A stretch of DNA of 64,000 nucleotides from assembly GCF_036588685.1 (NCBI RefSeq), contig NC_086373.1, forward strand, positions 3,286,001-3,350,000, in the 5' to 3' direction. The position numbers and the translations under genes are program-made. Every line of letters begins with the position of its first letter. The stretch's first letter is position 1. The notes below the pieces were generated by a model. It searched no databases. It was not told the DNA's origin and saw only the letters and a program-made list of their open reading frames with translations. The stretch comes from Mytilus trossulus. Lineage: Eukaryota > Mollusca > Bivalvia > Mytilida > Mytilidae. Of the stretch, positions 34,805 through 46,463 are shown piece after piece.

Positions 34805-35245
34805 GTTGCACTTTATAGATGCAGCTGTTTCTCAAAACACGCCTCTTTTGGGGAAAACTTTTAAATATAAATAGAAATTAATTTTGTTTTCACACTAGTT
34901 CCTAGTTATGCCTTCTGTGTTCCATTTCACAGAGACATAACTTGGGAATGCTACCAGTAAATATACATGTGCATATTGTTTATATTGAAATATATGGTAA
35001 CCCTTCAATCGAGGTTGAGGTATTTAAGGAAATTTGTGTTAGTTAAAACTCTGAGAAATTCGGGGCATATAAACGTTGAAAATATGCCGCACAGCCCTAT
35101 ATTTTGACCATTGAAAAGTTGTAGTGCATATGAACTTAATTCTAGGATAAGATTTTTTTTCAAAAAATTCATAGTAAAAGTTGTATAGCCTTAAAAGGAG
35201 TTCCTATGGAAAATTGCATTGTCAAAATTTACAGAAATGCAACCT
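34805..35245 (+). repeat. Direct repeat left of gene B last exon
   Basis: ACAGCTGTTTCTCAAA..CACGCCTC, CAGTAAATATACATGTG, AATTCGGGGCATATAA and GGAGTTCCTATGG. It is repeated at 37665-38115. Confidence 0.7.
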
Positions 35246-35814
35246 AATGTATTGCACGCTGATTGATATAACACTTTAGCGTAGAGAACATAGCTGTAAT
35301 GATCAGTTGTATTTGACTTTGAATAAGTTTCCAGTAAAAGCGAGTGCATTACTGTATCATGGCAGTGAGATGATTATGCCACGTTAAGCCCTTCCATTTA
35401 ACGATAGTTGTCTGTTATATTTGATGGTTTTTTTGCATGGGGGGAGGGGGGTTTCTGTTATATTTGTTGGTTGTTTTATGATAACAATTGAAAAAAATAA
35501 TTATGCAAGTCAAGAGTTTAAATGCCTTGCTAGGCTTGGCTTTTAATCAGACACTGTAATTTTGAGACTGATATCTTAATTCAATAGATATGGGGAATAT
35601 ATGTCTATTTTCTTCAGTTCGCTATATAAGACATTGGTCTACCAATTTTTGTAGGTGCTAGCGAGATATTTAAAATATTGATTTGTATGTTTTATTATTT
35701 CAACTGTAAGTAAATCAGACTGTAGGTTTCCTCGTTTGACTTTTTTCACATTTCGTCATGTCAAGATAAAAAAAAGTTGAACACACCATATGAGTTTTGT
35801 TCATGTTTGAAATC

Positions 35815-36290
35815 AAAACGGGGACCTATGGTGTTCCTTACATTGGCGTCATTTGTCTCAGGGTAGATAGTTGTTTCACTGTCAATCACACCACCTGTTT
35901 TCTTGTTTGTCCATTACCTGGCAATTGTCAATAGTTGACTATCTCGTCATATTTGGGAGCTTGTTCTCGAAAGGTGCAATGTATACAAAAATGTAAGTAA
36001 AAACAGATACAATTATGAGAGAATATGTCGGTTTCCTCCATATAATTGCTATCAGTTAAATCATATATCAATTTGATTAGTTGTGATTCACATGCAAGTT
36101 TACTTTAAAACGCATATCTGCCCTTTTTCATCTGACCTTTTTTTGCTTTATACAGTTCTCAAATCTTTTCATACAGGTTTTATTTTTGTGATTTTTTTTT
36201 TTTGCTGATTATTGAAGGCCGTATGGTGATCTATAGTTGATATTTTATAGAACATTTGGTCTCTCATTTGCAACAATACCACATTTTCTT
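35815..36290 (-). mobile_element. Two decayed family M1 fragments
   Basis: 35830-35920 (GGGGACCTATGGTGTTCC, GTCATTTGTCTCAGGG, AATCACACCACCTG) and 36205-36290 (GATTATTGAAGGCCGTATGG, TTTGGTCTCTCATTTGC). A matching pair stands after gene C (62110-62230 and 62600-62690), so these insertions predate that duplication. Confidence 0.6.
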
Positions 36291-36379
36291 TTAAAAATAT
36301 ACATATTTTGCAATAAGTAGCCGTGTGTACAGTCTAATCGGTCATGTTTTGTAAATATAAAGAGGATATTAAGATTTTT

Positions 36380-36752
36380 TTATATTTATTGATAAAAGGT
36401 AACAATTAAAGTTTCAACTAAACATTCGTCCAACAAGGGAGAGGTTTCACTAGCTATGAAAAAGGGTTAATCTGCCATTTTCTACCTCATTTGATTAGAC
36501 AATTCGTTTCCAATTTTCCACGGAGTTCGGTATTTTTGTTATTTCACTTTTCTTGAGAATGATTTAAATTGCTATAAATTTGAAGATTAAAAGACATTTT
36601 GATTTTTCGTTATAACACCAAACATTTCAGAGAGTCACTAGCAAAAACATTATCAAATATATAATGGTTAGCCATACAGAATTGTTTAAATAATCCTGAT
36701 ATAAACAGTAGTAGTTGAGATAAGGCAAAAGTACTGAATGTTTGAAGCAGCA
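36380..36752 (-). other. Gene B 3' UTR and poly(A) signal
   Basis: AATAAA on the minus strand (TTTATT at 36385-36390), in a context shared with genes A and C. Confidence 0.5.
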
Positions 36753-36895
36753 TTACTTTTTTCCAAACCACGGCCAATAGCAGCAATAGACATGGTACCA
36801 ACAGATATAACATCTTTTGCTCCACCATCCCCTCCCGTTGCAACATCGACCAACGTACCAATAATAACCACATGATCTTTTTTGGATGCCTTGTT
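36753..36895 (-). CDS. Gene B exon 6: mature peptide exon
   Basis: Acceptor TTACTTGCAG. A split Glu codon, then QGIQKR, then 40 mature residues to TAA (36755-36753). Confidence 0.8.
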
Positions 36896-39800
36896 CTGCA
36901 AGTAAAAGTAAAATGTTAAATAATAGAACATGTATTAGGTAGTCAATCCGAAGAACCAAGGTCAGACATAACGCAAAATGAAAAACATCTGTCAAGGTGG
37001 GTATTGCTTCTTATCTTTATTCCATAGAATTTTTTTAACAATTTTTCAAAATGCAGTATTTATCATGCTTTTTTCAAAAATATAATAAAAACTATGGGTC
37101 ACCGGACTTTTGTTCACGCTACAGTTGGTGCAAAATTGTTTCATTTTGTATAGATTGTGCTTGGAAAATACAATTTTGTGTGATAAAAAAAAAACTACAC
37201 CACAAAAATTTAAGATAAAATGTGAGATAGTATTTATAGCATCTTTTCAAAGAAAAAGAAAAATGGGGTTATCAAACTTGTTTTCTTGTTAAATATTAAA
37301 ATATTTAAATTTACAACACTTTGTATTTAAATTTACCTTATTTGAGTTATTTCTCCGTATTAAATTTTGGCAAGGTTGAAAAAGAAATCGAACATCAGTA
37401 TGCAGCTTTGTTTTTAGAAATTAAAGTAGAAAATATGATAATACAGAAAACTTTCTATATTTGAAACAAAAGTCTAGACCAACTGTTATCTGCTTCTTTA
37501 AAATGCAAAATTGAAGAAAACACCTGAGCCACCTTTACGGTAGAAAAATTAAGGAAAAAAGGGACACCTTTGTATGAATTGTAATATATGCTACATTGTT
37601 TTCAAAATTACTTTTACTCCCTGAGTTATGTGTTACATTGTTTGTATAAATTGAACTTTGTAAATACAGCTGTTTCTCAAACCACGCCTCTTTTTTAGAA
37701 TATTCAATAAATTATTGATTCATTTTGTTAACATACTGGTTTCAAGTAGTTATCTGTAGGTTGCATCGCATACAGACATATTTTAGGAATGTTACCAGTA
37801 AATATACATGTGAATATTGCTTATATTGAAAACCGTGGTAACCCTACAGTCGAGGCAGGGATAGTTACGAAATTTAGTGTTAGTTTAAACTCTTAGAAGT
37901 TCGGGGCATATAATCGTTGAAAATATGCTCACAGTCCTATGTTTTGAAATTTGAAAAAAAAAATTATAGTGCAAATGTATATATATTGTCCATTTTAAGA
38001 TATGATTTTTTTCAAAACTTCATAGTTAAAGTGGTAAAAGGTGTACAGTTTTAGCCGTGAAGGGAGTTCCTATGGGAACATGCATTGTCAATAGTTACAG
38101 AAATGCAACATATATACTACATTGTTATTGATATTAGATGCCAGTTATTCTAACATTAACATTAATTAAATCTGCTGATTTTATCAATAAAACAAAAATA
38201 TTAACAATCGTTATACAAAAAGGATGTTAACCTACAAGTTCATCCGGTAAATGCATGTACCAGGTTTGAAATAAGACGGTTGTTTTCTATTTGTTTTGTC
38301 AGTTGATAAAGTGTAAAGTTTGCTTTGAAGGTTTTATGAACTCTCCATGTTTGAGTTAACATAAGAGTTGTTTTTCGTTTGTTTTTTTATCCATTATAAA
38401 AGGGAAAGTTATATTACGATTATTCTGATATATTTTATAAAATTCAGTGTTGTTCATAAACATTTGCCAATTTTGCAAATCAGACGTCACTTAATGAATC
38501 CTGCTGAACCTCTTTAGTTTTGATTCGGTATCGACGGTTGTGGACAAAAGCGAGTCAGGCAAATCAAGATATGAGTCTTATAAAAAAGATGATGTGGTAT
38601 GATTGCCAATATTACAACTATCCACAAAAGACCAAAATGACACAAACATTAACAGTTAAAGGTCACCGTACGGCCTTCAACAATGAGCAAAGCCCATACC
38701 GCATATAAACAGCTATAAAAGGCCCCGATAAGACAATGTAAAACAATTCAAACGAGAAAACTAACGGCCTTATTTATGTAAAAAAATGAACGAAAACTTG
38801 CATATTTTGATTTTTTTGTGGGGCTGCACGGTAAGTGTGTTGTTTGTGGTTTTTTTCTTAGATATATGAAGAAGTGGGGTGAGTATCAATGAGACAACTC
38901 TCCATCCAAATAACAATTTTAAAAAGAAGTAAACCATTATAGGTCAATGTACGGCCTTCAACACGGAGCCATGGCTCACACCGAACAAGAAGCTATAAAG
39001 GGCCCAAAAATTACTAGTGTAACACCATTCAAATGGAAAAACCAACGGTCTAATCTATATAAAAAAACGAACAACGAGAAAATCGTATATATTACATAAA
39101 TAAACGACAACTTCTGTACATCAGATTCCTGATTTAGGACAGGTGCAAACATTTGCAGCGGGATAAAACGTTTTAATGGATCCAAACATTCTTTGTCAGT
39201 TTCCGTATACATTTAGAGGGGGATAAAAAAAAATCATCATTTCTTTAGAAACTCTTATATAAAATTGTCGATGAAATGGAAACTAAAAAAGCAGACCTGT
39301 GGTACAATCAACAGCCTTAACATAAGCAATATCTAAAGCTCCACATTCTTCCTTGATTTCTGCTTTGGTGTGATCTGGGATGCTTGCGTTATCCTCAAAC
39401 GCTTCATAGCATGTCTCAGCATCTTGGGTGTCCTGTGAAAATATTAAATGAGTTGAATAATTCAATTCAATAACGTTTATTCATTTTAAATCAAATTTAA
39501 TTATGATTTTAATCTTTTTAAATTCTTATTAGTATGCGTTTATTTATCACAGTTTATACAAAAATTAGTGACTTTAAGTCAATTTTCCTTTTACAAATGA
39601 TTGTTTTGCATCCTTGTCTAAAGCTGGTAAATGGATGGTCGCTCACTAATTGTAGTTGCCCACAACATCCTATAAATGCACTATGTTTTAACTGATGTGC
39701 ATCCTAATTGTGGAAGGCGACCAATAATTTTAATTTCTGTGTCATTTGTTCTTTTGTAGAGATTTGTCTAATTGACAATCATACCACATCTTCTTTTTTA

Positions 39801-42800
39801 TAAGTATTTATAACTTTTCGTACTTTTCTACTTAGTAAGTACATATGTACAAATGTGAAGTTTCAAAGGTATGATACAGTTACAAAGAGTTGTCAAGTAC
39901 TCAAAGACATAATGAATATGCTAATGACATTTGGATATATTAACAAACTTTAAAATAAATTTTATGAAAACATTATTTTAATATACATTTATAGAAAATA
40001 TGTAAAAAAATACAGTTAAATCTGGACAAATCTGGGTAGACATTGCAGGATACTTCATTCATCCCTTACATTTTCAGATACACACTGTGGGCAATTTTGT
40101 AAATATTGCGGTTTACCGTCCAATGAAAAAATGATGTCTGCCTAATCTTTAACACTTTTTATGTGCAAAAACGCTATTTATTCGTATATATAGCAAGCTG
40201 TAAAAGGAAGAAGCCATTGTTGTAAGAATAATTTTTAGAAATGTGTCATACATTTTAGTCTATAAACATGATAAAGATCAACCGTGAGATAAATAAAAAC
40301 AGCTCAAATATCGATATTTCCGTAGCATAGAGTAAAAAAAAATGACATGAATGTAGATCATGTACATATTTTAATTACCGTTTGCTCAAACAAAAATGTT
40401 AATTTTTTATGTGTTTTATGGGGAAAAAATAACTTAACATGTAGTTTTTAACATTAAATAAGTAAATTCAAGATTTCAATCAGTACACTTTTGAAACAAA
40501 TGCTTTCTATACTTGATGTAACCACCGGATAATAGTAAATTTCGCCCAATATTGCACTGATCATATATTTGATATAATTTTTATTGGCTGCTTGTATTTA
40601 ACCGAGTACAAGGATGTCCTACAGTCAGAGTACGTAACCTTTCGAATAATTATTTGTGTTGCTCTTGATTGACCGAGTACCAGAATGTCTAACCAAATAC
40701 AAGGTAATCTGTCGAAAAAACATCAATTCCGGAGACGAAAGTCGATAATATGAAAAATTGATGAAAAATAATCTGCCTTTTGCGATAAAAGTAATATAAA
40801 AAAACTCTGTCATTAAATAAGTTAATACGATACATTATTCACAACATGACATGTATTTTTCTAACACCGTAATAGTTCATGCGTGACTTGTATTAATATA
40901 TGAAGCGTCCAGTTTCTGTATTTTTCGGTTTGATATTGTTCTTATAGCGCGTATTTGTCAAATTAGTTATAGTATTGCGAGTTCGCTTTTCTTGTTACAT
41001 TAACACTTTTAATTATTGCATGCATATCATGTTCCTTATTTTTACAGTGAATGCACATCCTTTACTCACAAGTATGTGATGTCAGTGAGCCTAAAATCCA
41101 TAATTTTGGTATGTGTATATCATTTTTTTTATTAAAATATAACATGTCAGTTGGAACTATTTCTTTCCATATTTCCGATGAGATGTGTATGTAAATGTAG
41201 AACATGTATTCTATGATATAATTTTACATTTAAAAGTATTTACAAGTTTGACATGATCGTGAAGAAGTAGATCGTTGTTTACATACAGTGATCGCCAACA
41301 TCTTTTTAACGAGATTTGTAAGATAATTATAGTTTGCTTATATAAATACAAGTGTGCAAACTATAATTGCACGACGAGGTATATTTATAGAGTTATATGT
41401 AATAGTGTTCATGTGTATTGCATGATAACAGTAATATCGATCATATGCATTGATTGATTTTTTTAACTCAGTTTCTTCTCATTTCACAACTTTTGTTTAC
41501 ATTTACTCAAATGTACCTCATCAAACTGCACATTGCAGGTTCCGTTATACTTGATGATTGCATACTCCTAAAACAAAGGAAAATGAATATGAATAATCGA
41601 TATAAGTAATTCTTTTTCAAAATTATTTTAAAAGATATAAATGTAAGAAGATCACTATCCATGCTATCCAACAAACTCAGTTTCGCTCACAAAAACAAAT
41701 ACATATGTTAATTCATACAATTTAAATGACGACTGAGTATTGAGCATATATCAATTTGAATGTGTATCCATATCGAACATAGATTATTTCAGATTTGTTT
41801 TAATTAAATTGGTACCGAATCACGACATTCTACTTATAGTCCATTTACAGCTATATCGATCAAGTACTACCAAATAAGAAATATTAAAGACTGTATGTAT
41901 TTGATGCGTTAAAGTTGTGTCATCAGTCTATAAACGTAAACAACATCAACAATATCAAAACAATATATAGAAATTAATAAAATGAATAAATACTAATAAT
42001 TATCTTACTTTGTCTTCACTGGTAATTTCATCTGCCAGTACAACACCATCTTTCTGAATTATTGCAATATCCGTTTTTCCAATTTGAACATCAATTACGT
42101 CATATTCTTCGCCTTTTTTATCTTTCAACACATTTTCTGATACCTTCAAAATAACATCTAAATCAGTTTTTGTTCTTTTCACAGTGCGTCATTCGTGTTC
42201 AAAAGTTAAAATGTGTGCAATAAAATAAAATTAGTTTTTTAAAACACGTGATAAAAGTCGTAAATTGGTTGATGACAGTTTAGGTTCTTTTTTTTCAAAT
42301 ATGACAATAAAAGATGGACATGTGCTATTTCATTCTACCAAATTATATTTAGTTTCCCTCGGAGTTCATTTGCAATTTTAATTTTAATTTTTTACTTACA
42401 AGAGTTCATATATATATATAGCAAAAATAGGATTTAGTCAAACAGAAAACAATGTGATCAAAGAGCAGAAAACAGGGAAAGGCCATCAATGGTCTTACAC
42501 AGCTAGCAAATCCATCACTCTAAGGCGGCTTCAACTGGCCCCATAACAAAAAAATTACTCTAGTTTAGTGGAAATGGACGTCACAATTACTCCGAATCAT
42601 ACAAATGAAGTAAAATTTAAAAAAAAAACATATGTGACTAACAAAGGCAAGAGGCTCTTTACATGGGACAGACGTAAAAATGTGGCAGTGTTAAAAATAT
42701 TTTGTTAGTTTTTAACCCTCTCATTATAATTATACCGAATGTGAAATAAACAAATACACAGCATTAGGCAAATTAAAGCTCAGTTTAAAAGAAGCCTAAT

Positions 42801-43540
42801 GTCAGAATCGGAATCAGAAGAAGAAAAAAGCAAAACGACAATAATCCACAAATTGACAAAGGACTACTAGCAGTTACTGACATGCCAGCTCCAGTTCTCT
42901 ATTAAACTGACTGTATGATTGTATGATTATGCATTCATTATTTGCAAATAAAGCACCATCCATCCCGTAAGAAATGAATATAACTTGTATCATACCAATC
43001 ACTAGTTAGAATGATTATAGAAGATCGTTGATCATTTCAACGAGATTCATTTTCTCGCTTGAGCCGGTACGATATTGTTATTTTGCTTATGACAAAGTTG
43101 ATGTTTAATTGACAATGGTACGTGTGCAATTAGTTTTTAGCGACACATTTTCATATTCCTCTACTGTGCCGAGAAAAGTAGTCAGTCAGTAGGATCAAAG
43201 GAAAATCTGGTAACATAGCGATATATTTCCAATGCAAAGATACTATTGGTGAATCCATGTTAATTTAAGAAAATGCCCGCTACAATGACCTGACAACAGT
43301 ATTGTCACTATATCCCATTTGGATACGCCTGTTTAAAGGTTTGGTAATTTATTGAGGTGAATGACGACATTGTGTGCTTCGTATAGAATATTACTATATA
43401 AGATTGTATATGTTATTATGGTTATTGCTTTCAGTACTTTTAAATAACATTTAACTACAATACCAAAAATTGAATACCTTGGATGCTTCAAACATACTGG
43501 CACTCAACACAATAAACAATAACACTATCCATCTATACAT
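36753..43540 (-). CDS. Gene B: BRICHOS-like precursor of a Cys/aromatic-rich cationic peptide (spliced, 175 aa)
   Basis: Coding exons, in order, are 43540-43478, 42143-42009, 41567-41517, 39432-39297 and 36895-36753, minus strand. Introns are GT-AG and the joined length is 528 nt including TAA. Exon sizes and phases are identical to gene A up to the last exon. Residues 1-21 form a signal peptide. Residues 22-128 fit a BRICHOS-like pro-region (Asp59, Cys77 in NGTC, Cys113 in EECG, extra Cys91 and Cys126). Lys134-Arg135 is the cleavage site. The mature peptide, 136-175, has Cys at 137, 146, 147, 157, 160, 166 and 167, Trp152-Trp153, and ends YWPWFGKK. Gly-Lys-Lys at the end is a classical amidation signal. 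Seven cysteines is odd: Cys166 replaces an Arg found in A and C, so one Cys may be free or make a dimer. An antimicrobial role is inferred from composition and precursor layout. Confidence 0.8.
37665..38115 (+). repeat. Direct repeat right of gene B last exon
   Basis: Second copy of the 34805-35245 block, in the same orientation and diverged. It lies in the intron before the last exon of gene B. Confidence 0.7.
38575..38790 (+). mobile_element. Family M1 repeat in gene B intron
   Basis: GATGATGTGGTATGATTGCC, TTAAAGGTCACCGTACGGCC, ACAATTCAAACGAGAAAACT. Good copy of the 5' half. Confidence 0.7.
38862..39205 (+). mobile_element. Family M1 repeat, second subtype
   Basis: GGTGAGTATCAATGAGACAA, CTCTCCATCC, ACACGGAGCCATGGCTCACA, CAGATTCCTGATTTAGGACA. 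This subtype also occurs at 48746 and 53828. Confidence 0.7.
39297..39432 (-). CDS. Gene B exon 5: C-terminal half of pro-region
   Basis: 136 nt, ends phase 1 (TTTTCACAG|GACACC ... ACCACAG|GTCTGC). Holds ASIP and EECGALDIAYVKAV. Confidence 0.8.
39700..39805 (-). mobile_element. Family M1 fragment
   Basis: TTGTTCTTTTGTAGAGATTT, ATTGACAATCATACCACATC. Lies in the gene B intron between exons 4 and 5. Confidence 0.6.
39810..41510. other. Gene B intron, no other feature seen
   Basis: AT-rich intron sequence. One AT-rich microsatellite-like stretch occurs near 41120. No further exon candidates were recognised. Confidence 0.4.
41517..41567 (-). CDS. Gene B exon 4: NGTC exon
   Basis: 17 codons (GTTTTAG|GAGTAT ... 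GATGAG|GTACAT). Encodes EYAIIKYNGTCNVQFDE. Confidence 0.8.
42009..42143 (-). CDS. Gene B exon 3: N-terminal half of pro-region
   Basis: 45 codons, phase 0 (ATTTTGAAG|GTATCAG ... GACAAA|GTAAGA). The open frame runs upstream of 42143 into the intron by chance; gene A and the splice signals put the exon start here. Confidence 0.8.
42480..42920 (-). mobile_element. Penelope-like 3' UTR fragment in gene B intron 1
   Basis: Reverse copy of the 3' part at 55560-55830: AGGCAAGAGGCTC, ACATGCCAGCTCCAG, TAGCAGTTACTGACATG, AGTCAGTTTAAT-type motifs. Confidence 0.55.
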
Positions 43541-43547
43541 TTTCTCA
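43478..43547 (-). CDS. Gene B exon 2: signal peptide exon
   Basis: Acceptor TTTTGTAG before 43547. ATG at 43540-43538, 21 codons, donor AAG|GTATTC. Same structure as gene A 10508-10577. Confidence 0.8.
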
Positions 43548-45130
43548 CTACAAAAGACATTTGATCATAAAATAATAAAACCCGTTATATGCTTATCAAA
43601 ATTTTTCAAAATGTTATTCACTTAGAGTATGACACAATAGCATAAAACGTTACTTTTGCCCTAAATGTATGATCAAAGCGACCCTTGACATATTCACTTC
43701 TGATTCTTCATTTGATGTACTTAACAAAAATTAAGAGGGTACATATTGCATTGAATTGCTGCCTCTATAACCTTCTGTATATGCAATTTACAAATAATGA
43801 ATTTATTGACATACGCAGTGATGTGTAAATAAATGTATTATCGAGTTATAAATAAAATGTTAATAAATAAATATACTGAAAACAAAAATAGGTAAGAAAG
43901 TTACCAACTTACAATTTTTAACTAACAGCTGTTCTTATTTATGGTTTAAATGACCTGTAAATGGGAGAAACTATGTTAAAGATAAAACTGACGTTTAAGT
44001 ACATGGTATTCAAATTGTAGAAAAGGGATTTGATTAGACAATATACATTTATATAATAGTTATACATATAGCTTTAGCTGTATAGCAAAATAGCTGATTG
44101 CAGTATAATAAACAATATTCAGTTGTCAAAATGATACCTTAAGTTCCATTGTATTACTTACTTTACACCAATTCCAAAATAATATATTATTCGCTGATAA
44201 TTTTGATAAATTAGAGTGATAATTCGCTGATTTCAGATTATAGAATGTCACTTCAGGTGACAAAAGAACATATTTCTTACATTTTCTTTTTGCGTAAAAT
44301 AATGCTTTATTTTGACTTTATCATGTTACCCTATGGAATTAATGGAGATATGACAAAATAATCATTATTGCAAACATTAATGTAAGATGCAATAAAGCTA
44401 TAACAAAAGATCGAAATTTAAGTGATAAACAAAGTATAGGTTTTTTTAAAAGAAAATGAACCAAAACTTATAAAATACGAAAAGATAGATTTTATTAAAT
44501 AATTTCAGCAAATAAAATACTCGTGTATTGATTTTTTATATATACATAATAAGGTAACTTACTATATGATATGGTGTGCTTCGAAAATGTCCATGTAATG
44601 TCTTTTATTAAATAAATTAAATACATTCTTTTCAGTAAAATTAATATTTTCTGCATTTACAAAGCAATATGTATTAAGGAAATTGTAAATTGATACAAAT
44701 CTTTCATTTGAATTAAAAAAAAAAAAAATATTGTATGTCTTTTTTTACTAATTTTACTAAAACTCTATACTGATCATTTGTGATTCAACATGGCTAAATA
44801 CTAAATAAGATGTGTTACTTTAACAAATCATACGTGTATAAAGCAATAGACAGTACCATTTTTTTTTATTGAAACCTGAATATAAATATGGTGAGAACCT
44901 GTTTTTTGTTAGATTATTTTTTCACATTTATTTTGAAGCTGTTTGGCATTTACAAAAAAAGAGTTTTATATAACACAACATCTACTAAACACTACTTCAT
45001 CGAAATGTCTTCTAACGAAAAACTTTACTTTTCAATAAATTAATATCAGAATGATGATCGAACTAAAACATCGGTGTACAAAAATACTATTTTTTAGATA
45101 ATTAATCTATATGATTTTGATATAACGTAC

Positions 45131-45150
45131 CTTTTCTTGCCTTTGCTGGA
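45131..45150 (-). other. Gene B non-coding first exon (5' UTR)
   Basis: Leader ends GGCAAGAAAAG|GTACGT (exon end 45131). The start near 45150 is estimated from the TATA box. Spliced to 43547. Confidence 0.5.
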
Positions 45151-45300
45151 TGTCTGAAGATTATATCTGCCGCCTTATATAGTCACCTTCATGTGGTCCT
45201 TGTTGAAGTACCGGCCAATCAGATCCCTCTTGTTTGCATTATTTGAAGACATGTCCAAAACAACTTTTGTTCCTGATTCAATACTTTGAAAAGAATTTGT
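45150..45300 (-). promoter_or_regulatory. Core promoter of gene B
   Basis: Minus strand: inverted CCAAT box (complement at 45215-45219) and a good TATA box TATATAAGG (45181 downward) some 35 bp later. This is the best preserved promoter of the family here. The flank up to about 45760 is the segment copied three times at 0.9-5.4 kb. Confidence 0.7.
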
Positions 45301-45814
45301 TGAAAATGATATATGTCATAATGTTTTTTTACTAAGAAAAATCAGTAAATGGAGAGAAAACCAAATGAAATATGATTTAGGTAAATAACTAATTTAATGT
45401 AAGCTCATTTATATGCAGTACTACGCAATACAATTACATAATTAATTACATTGAGAGTAATGCTAGACGATAGACCATGTAAATACATCCCACGCAAAGA
45501 CGTTAACGCATCTTAGTCTTTTGTGATATTTATAAAAGATATGTGTAAAATTAGAAATGAAAGATTTTCTTATTCAAAGCTTAATAGATGAATTATGTTT
45601 GAAAAGATTTGTAAGACGAATTCTAAGAACTTACGATTTATGTTTTCTATTTCTTATTGTGTTGCTCTTCTCTCAGTTGGTCTAATCTTTTAGAATGAAC
45701 ATGAATTTGTATACCGATACTTTAATTATAATGCAATTTATTTATCCTTATTTCTAAGCAAAGATTCATATTATCATGACGAGAAGATATTGTAAACCTT
45801 AACTGTACTTTCAG

Positions 45815-46463
45815 TATGTTTACTAAAAAATGTATCCTGTTGAACTTACTTTACATAAAGCTAATACTAACAATGACCACTGCCCTTCCCTCGATCTTGA
45901 TATCTATATCACTAACGGAAAGCTGAATACTAAAAGTTATGAAAAAAGAGATGATTTTTCATTTCCTATCGTTAATTATCAATTTTAGATGGTGACGTTC
46001 CCTTGTCACCATCGTAAGGCGTTTATATATCTCAACTTGTACGATTTGCTCGTGTATGTAACAATGTTTTAGATTTTAACGAGAGAAATTATGTTTTACT
46101 GAAAAATTATTACACCAGGGTTTTCGATATCACAAACTAGTCAAAACATTTACTAAATTTTATCATCGGTATAAGGACATCATTCGTAAATATAGCTCAA
46201 CATGCAGACTTCTTATGCGTTCAGGTATTTCATATCCAATTTGTTATGGAACTATTCTTTATAAAGCACGAATGTGTCAGTATTTACTTCAGAAACTAAC
46301 AAAACCTTTGAATAGACTAATTAAGAAGGGATATAGTTACGATACTGTTGTCAGGTCAATAAAGATTGCATATTTTGGCGTTAATATTGAGTCACTAATA
46401 GGGTCTTTGCATCGGAACTAAACACATTTATTCAAAAACCAGTTGTTGGCATGACACGGGTTA
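45815..46463 (+). pseudogene. Penelope-like reverse transcriptase remnant (PLE-3, 5' part)
   Basis: C-terminal reverse transcriptase region in several frames: YPVELTLHKAN, CPSLDLDIYITNGKLNTK, EKRDDFSFPIVN, GVYISQLVRFARVCNN, then a long frame from 46212 with PICYGTILYKA and LNRLIKKGYSYD. Frameshifts and stops break it. It ends at ACGGGTTATGT, where a DIRS-like element begins. PLEs are retroelements with a GIY-YIG endonuclease, and that domain is not visible here. Confidence 0.7.

Larger units (their letters stand above)
37000..39296 (-). other. Gene B last intron, with repeats
   Basis: 37080-37670 aligns with the last intron of gene C (63470-64000): TTTTGTTCACGCTACA, GAGCCACCTTTA, TTGTAATATATGCTACATTG. 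The rest of the intron holds the direct repeat and two M1 copies listed separately. Confidence 0.6.

Noticed and set aside
36686..36931. Alternative-frame protein over the gene B last exon as the main product
   Set aside because: Splice phase 1 from the previous exon selects the Cys-rich frame, which has Lys-Arg and Gly-Lys processing signals and the conserved Cys spacing in three genes.
42144..42182. Start codon upstream of 42143 making a single-exon gene
   Set aside because: The open frame enters intron sequence by chance. Gene A shows the exon boundary at GTATCAG with an AG just before.
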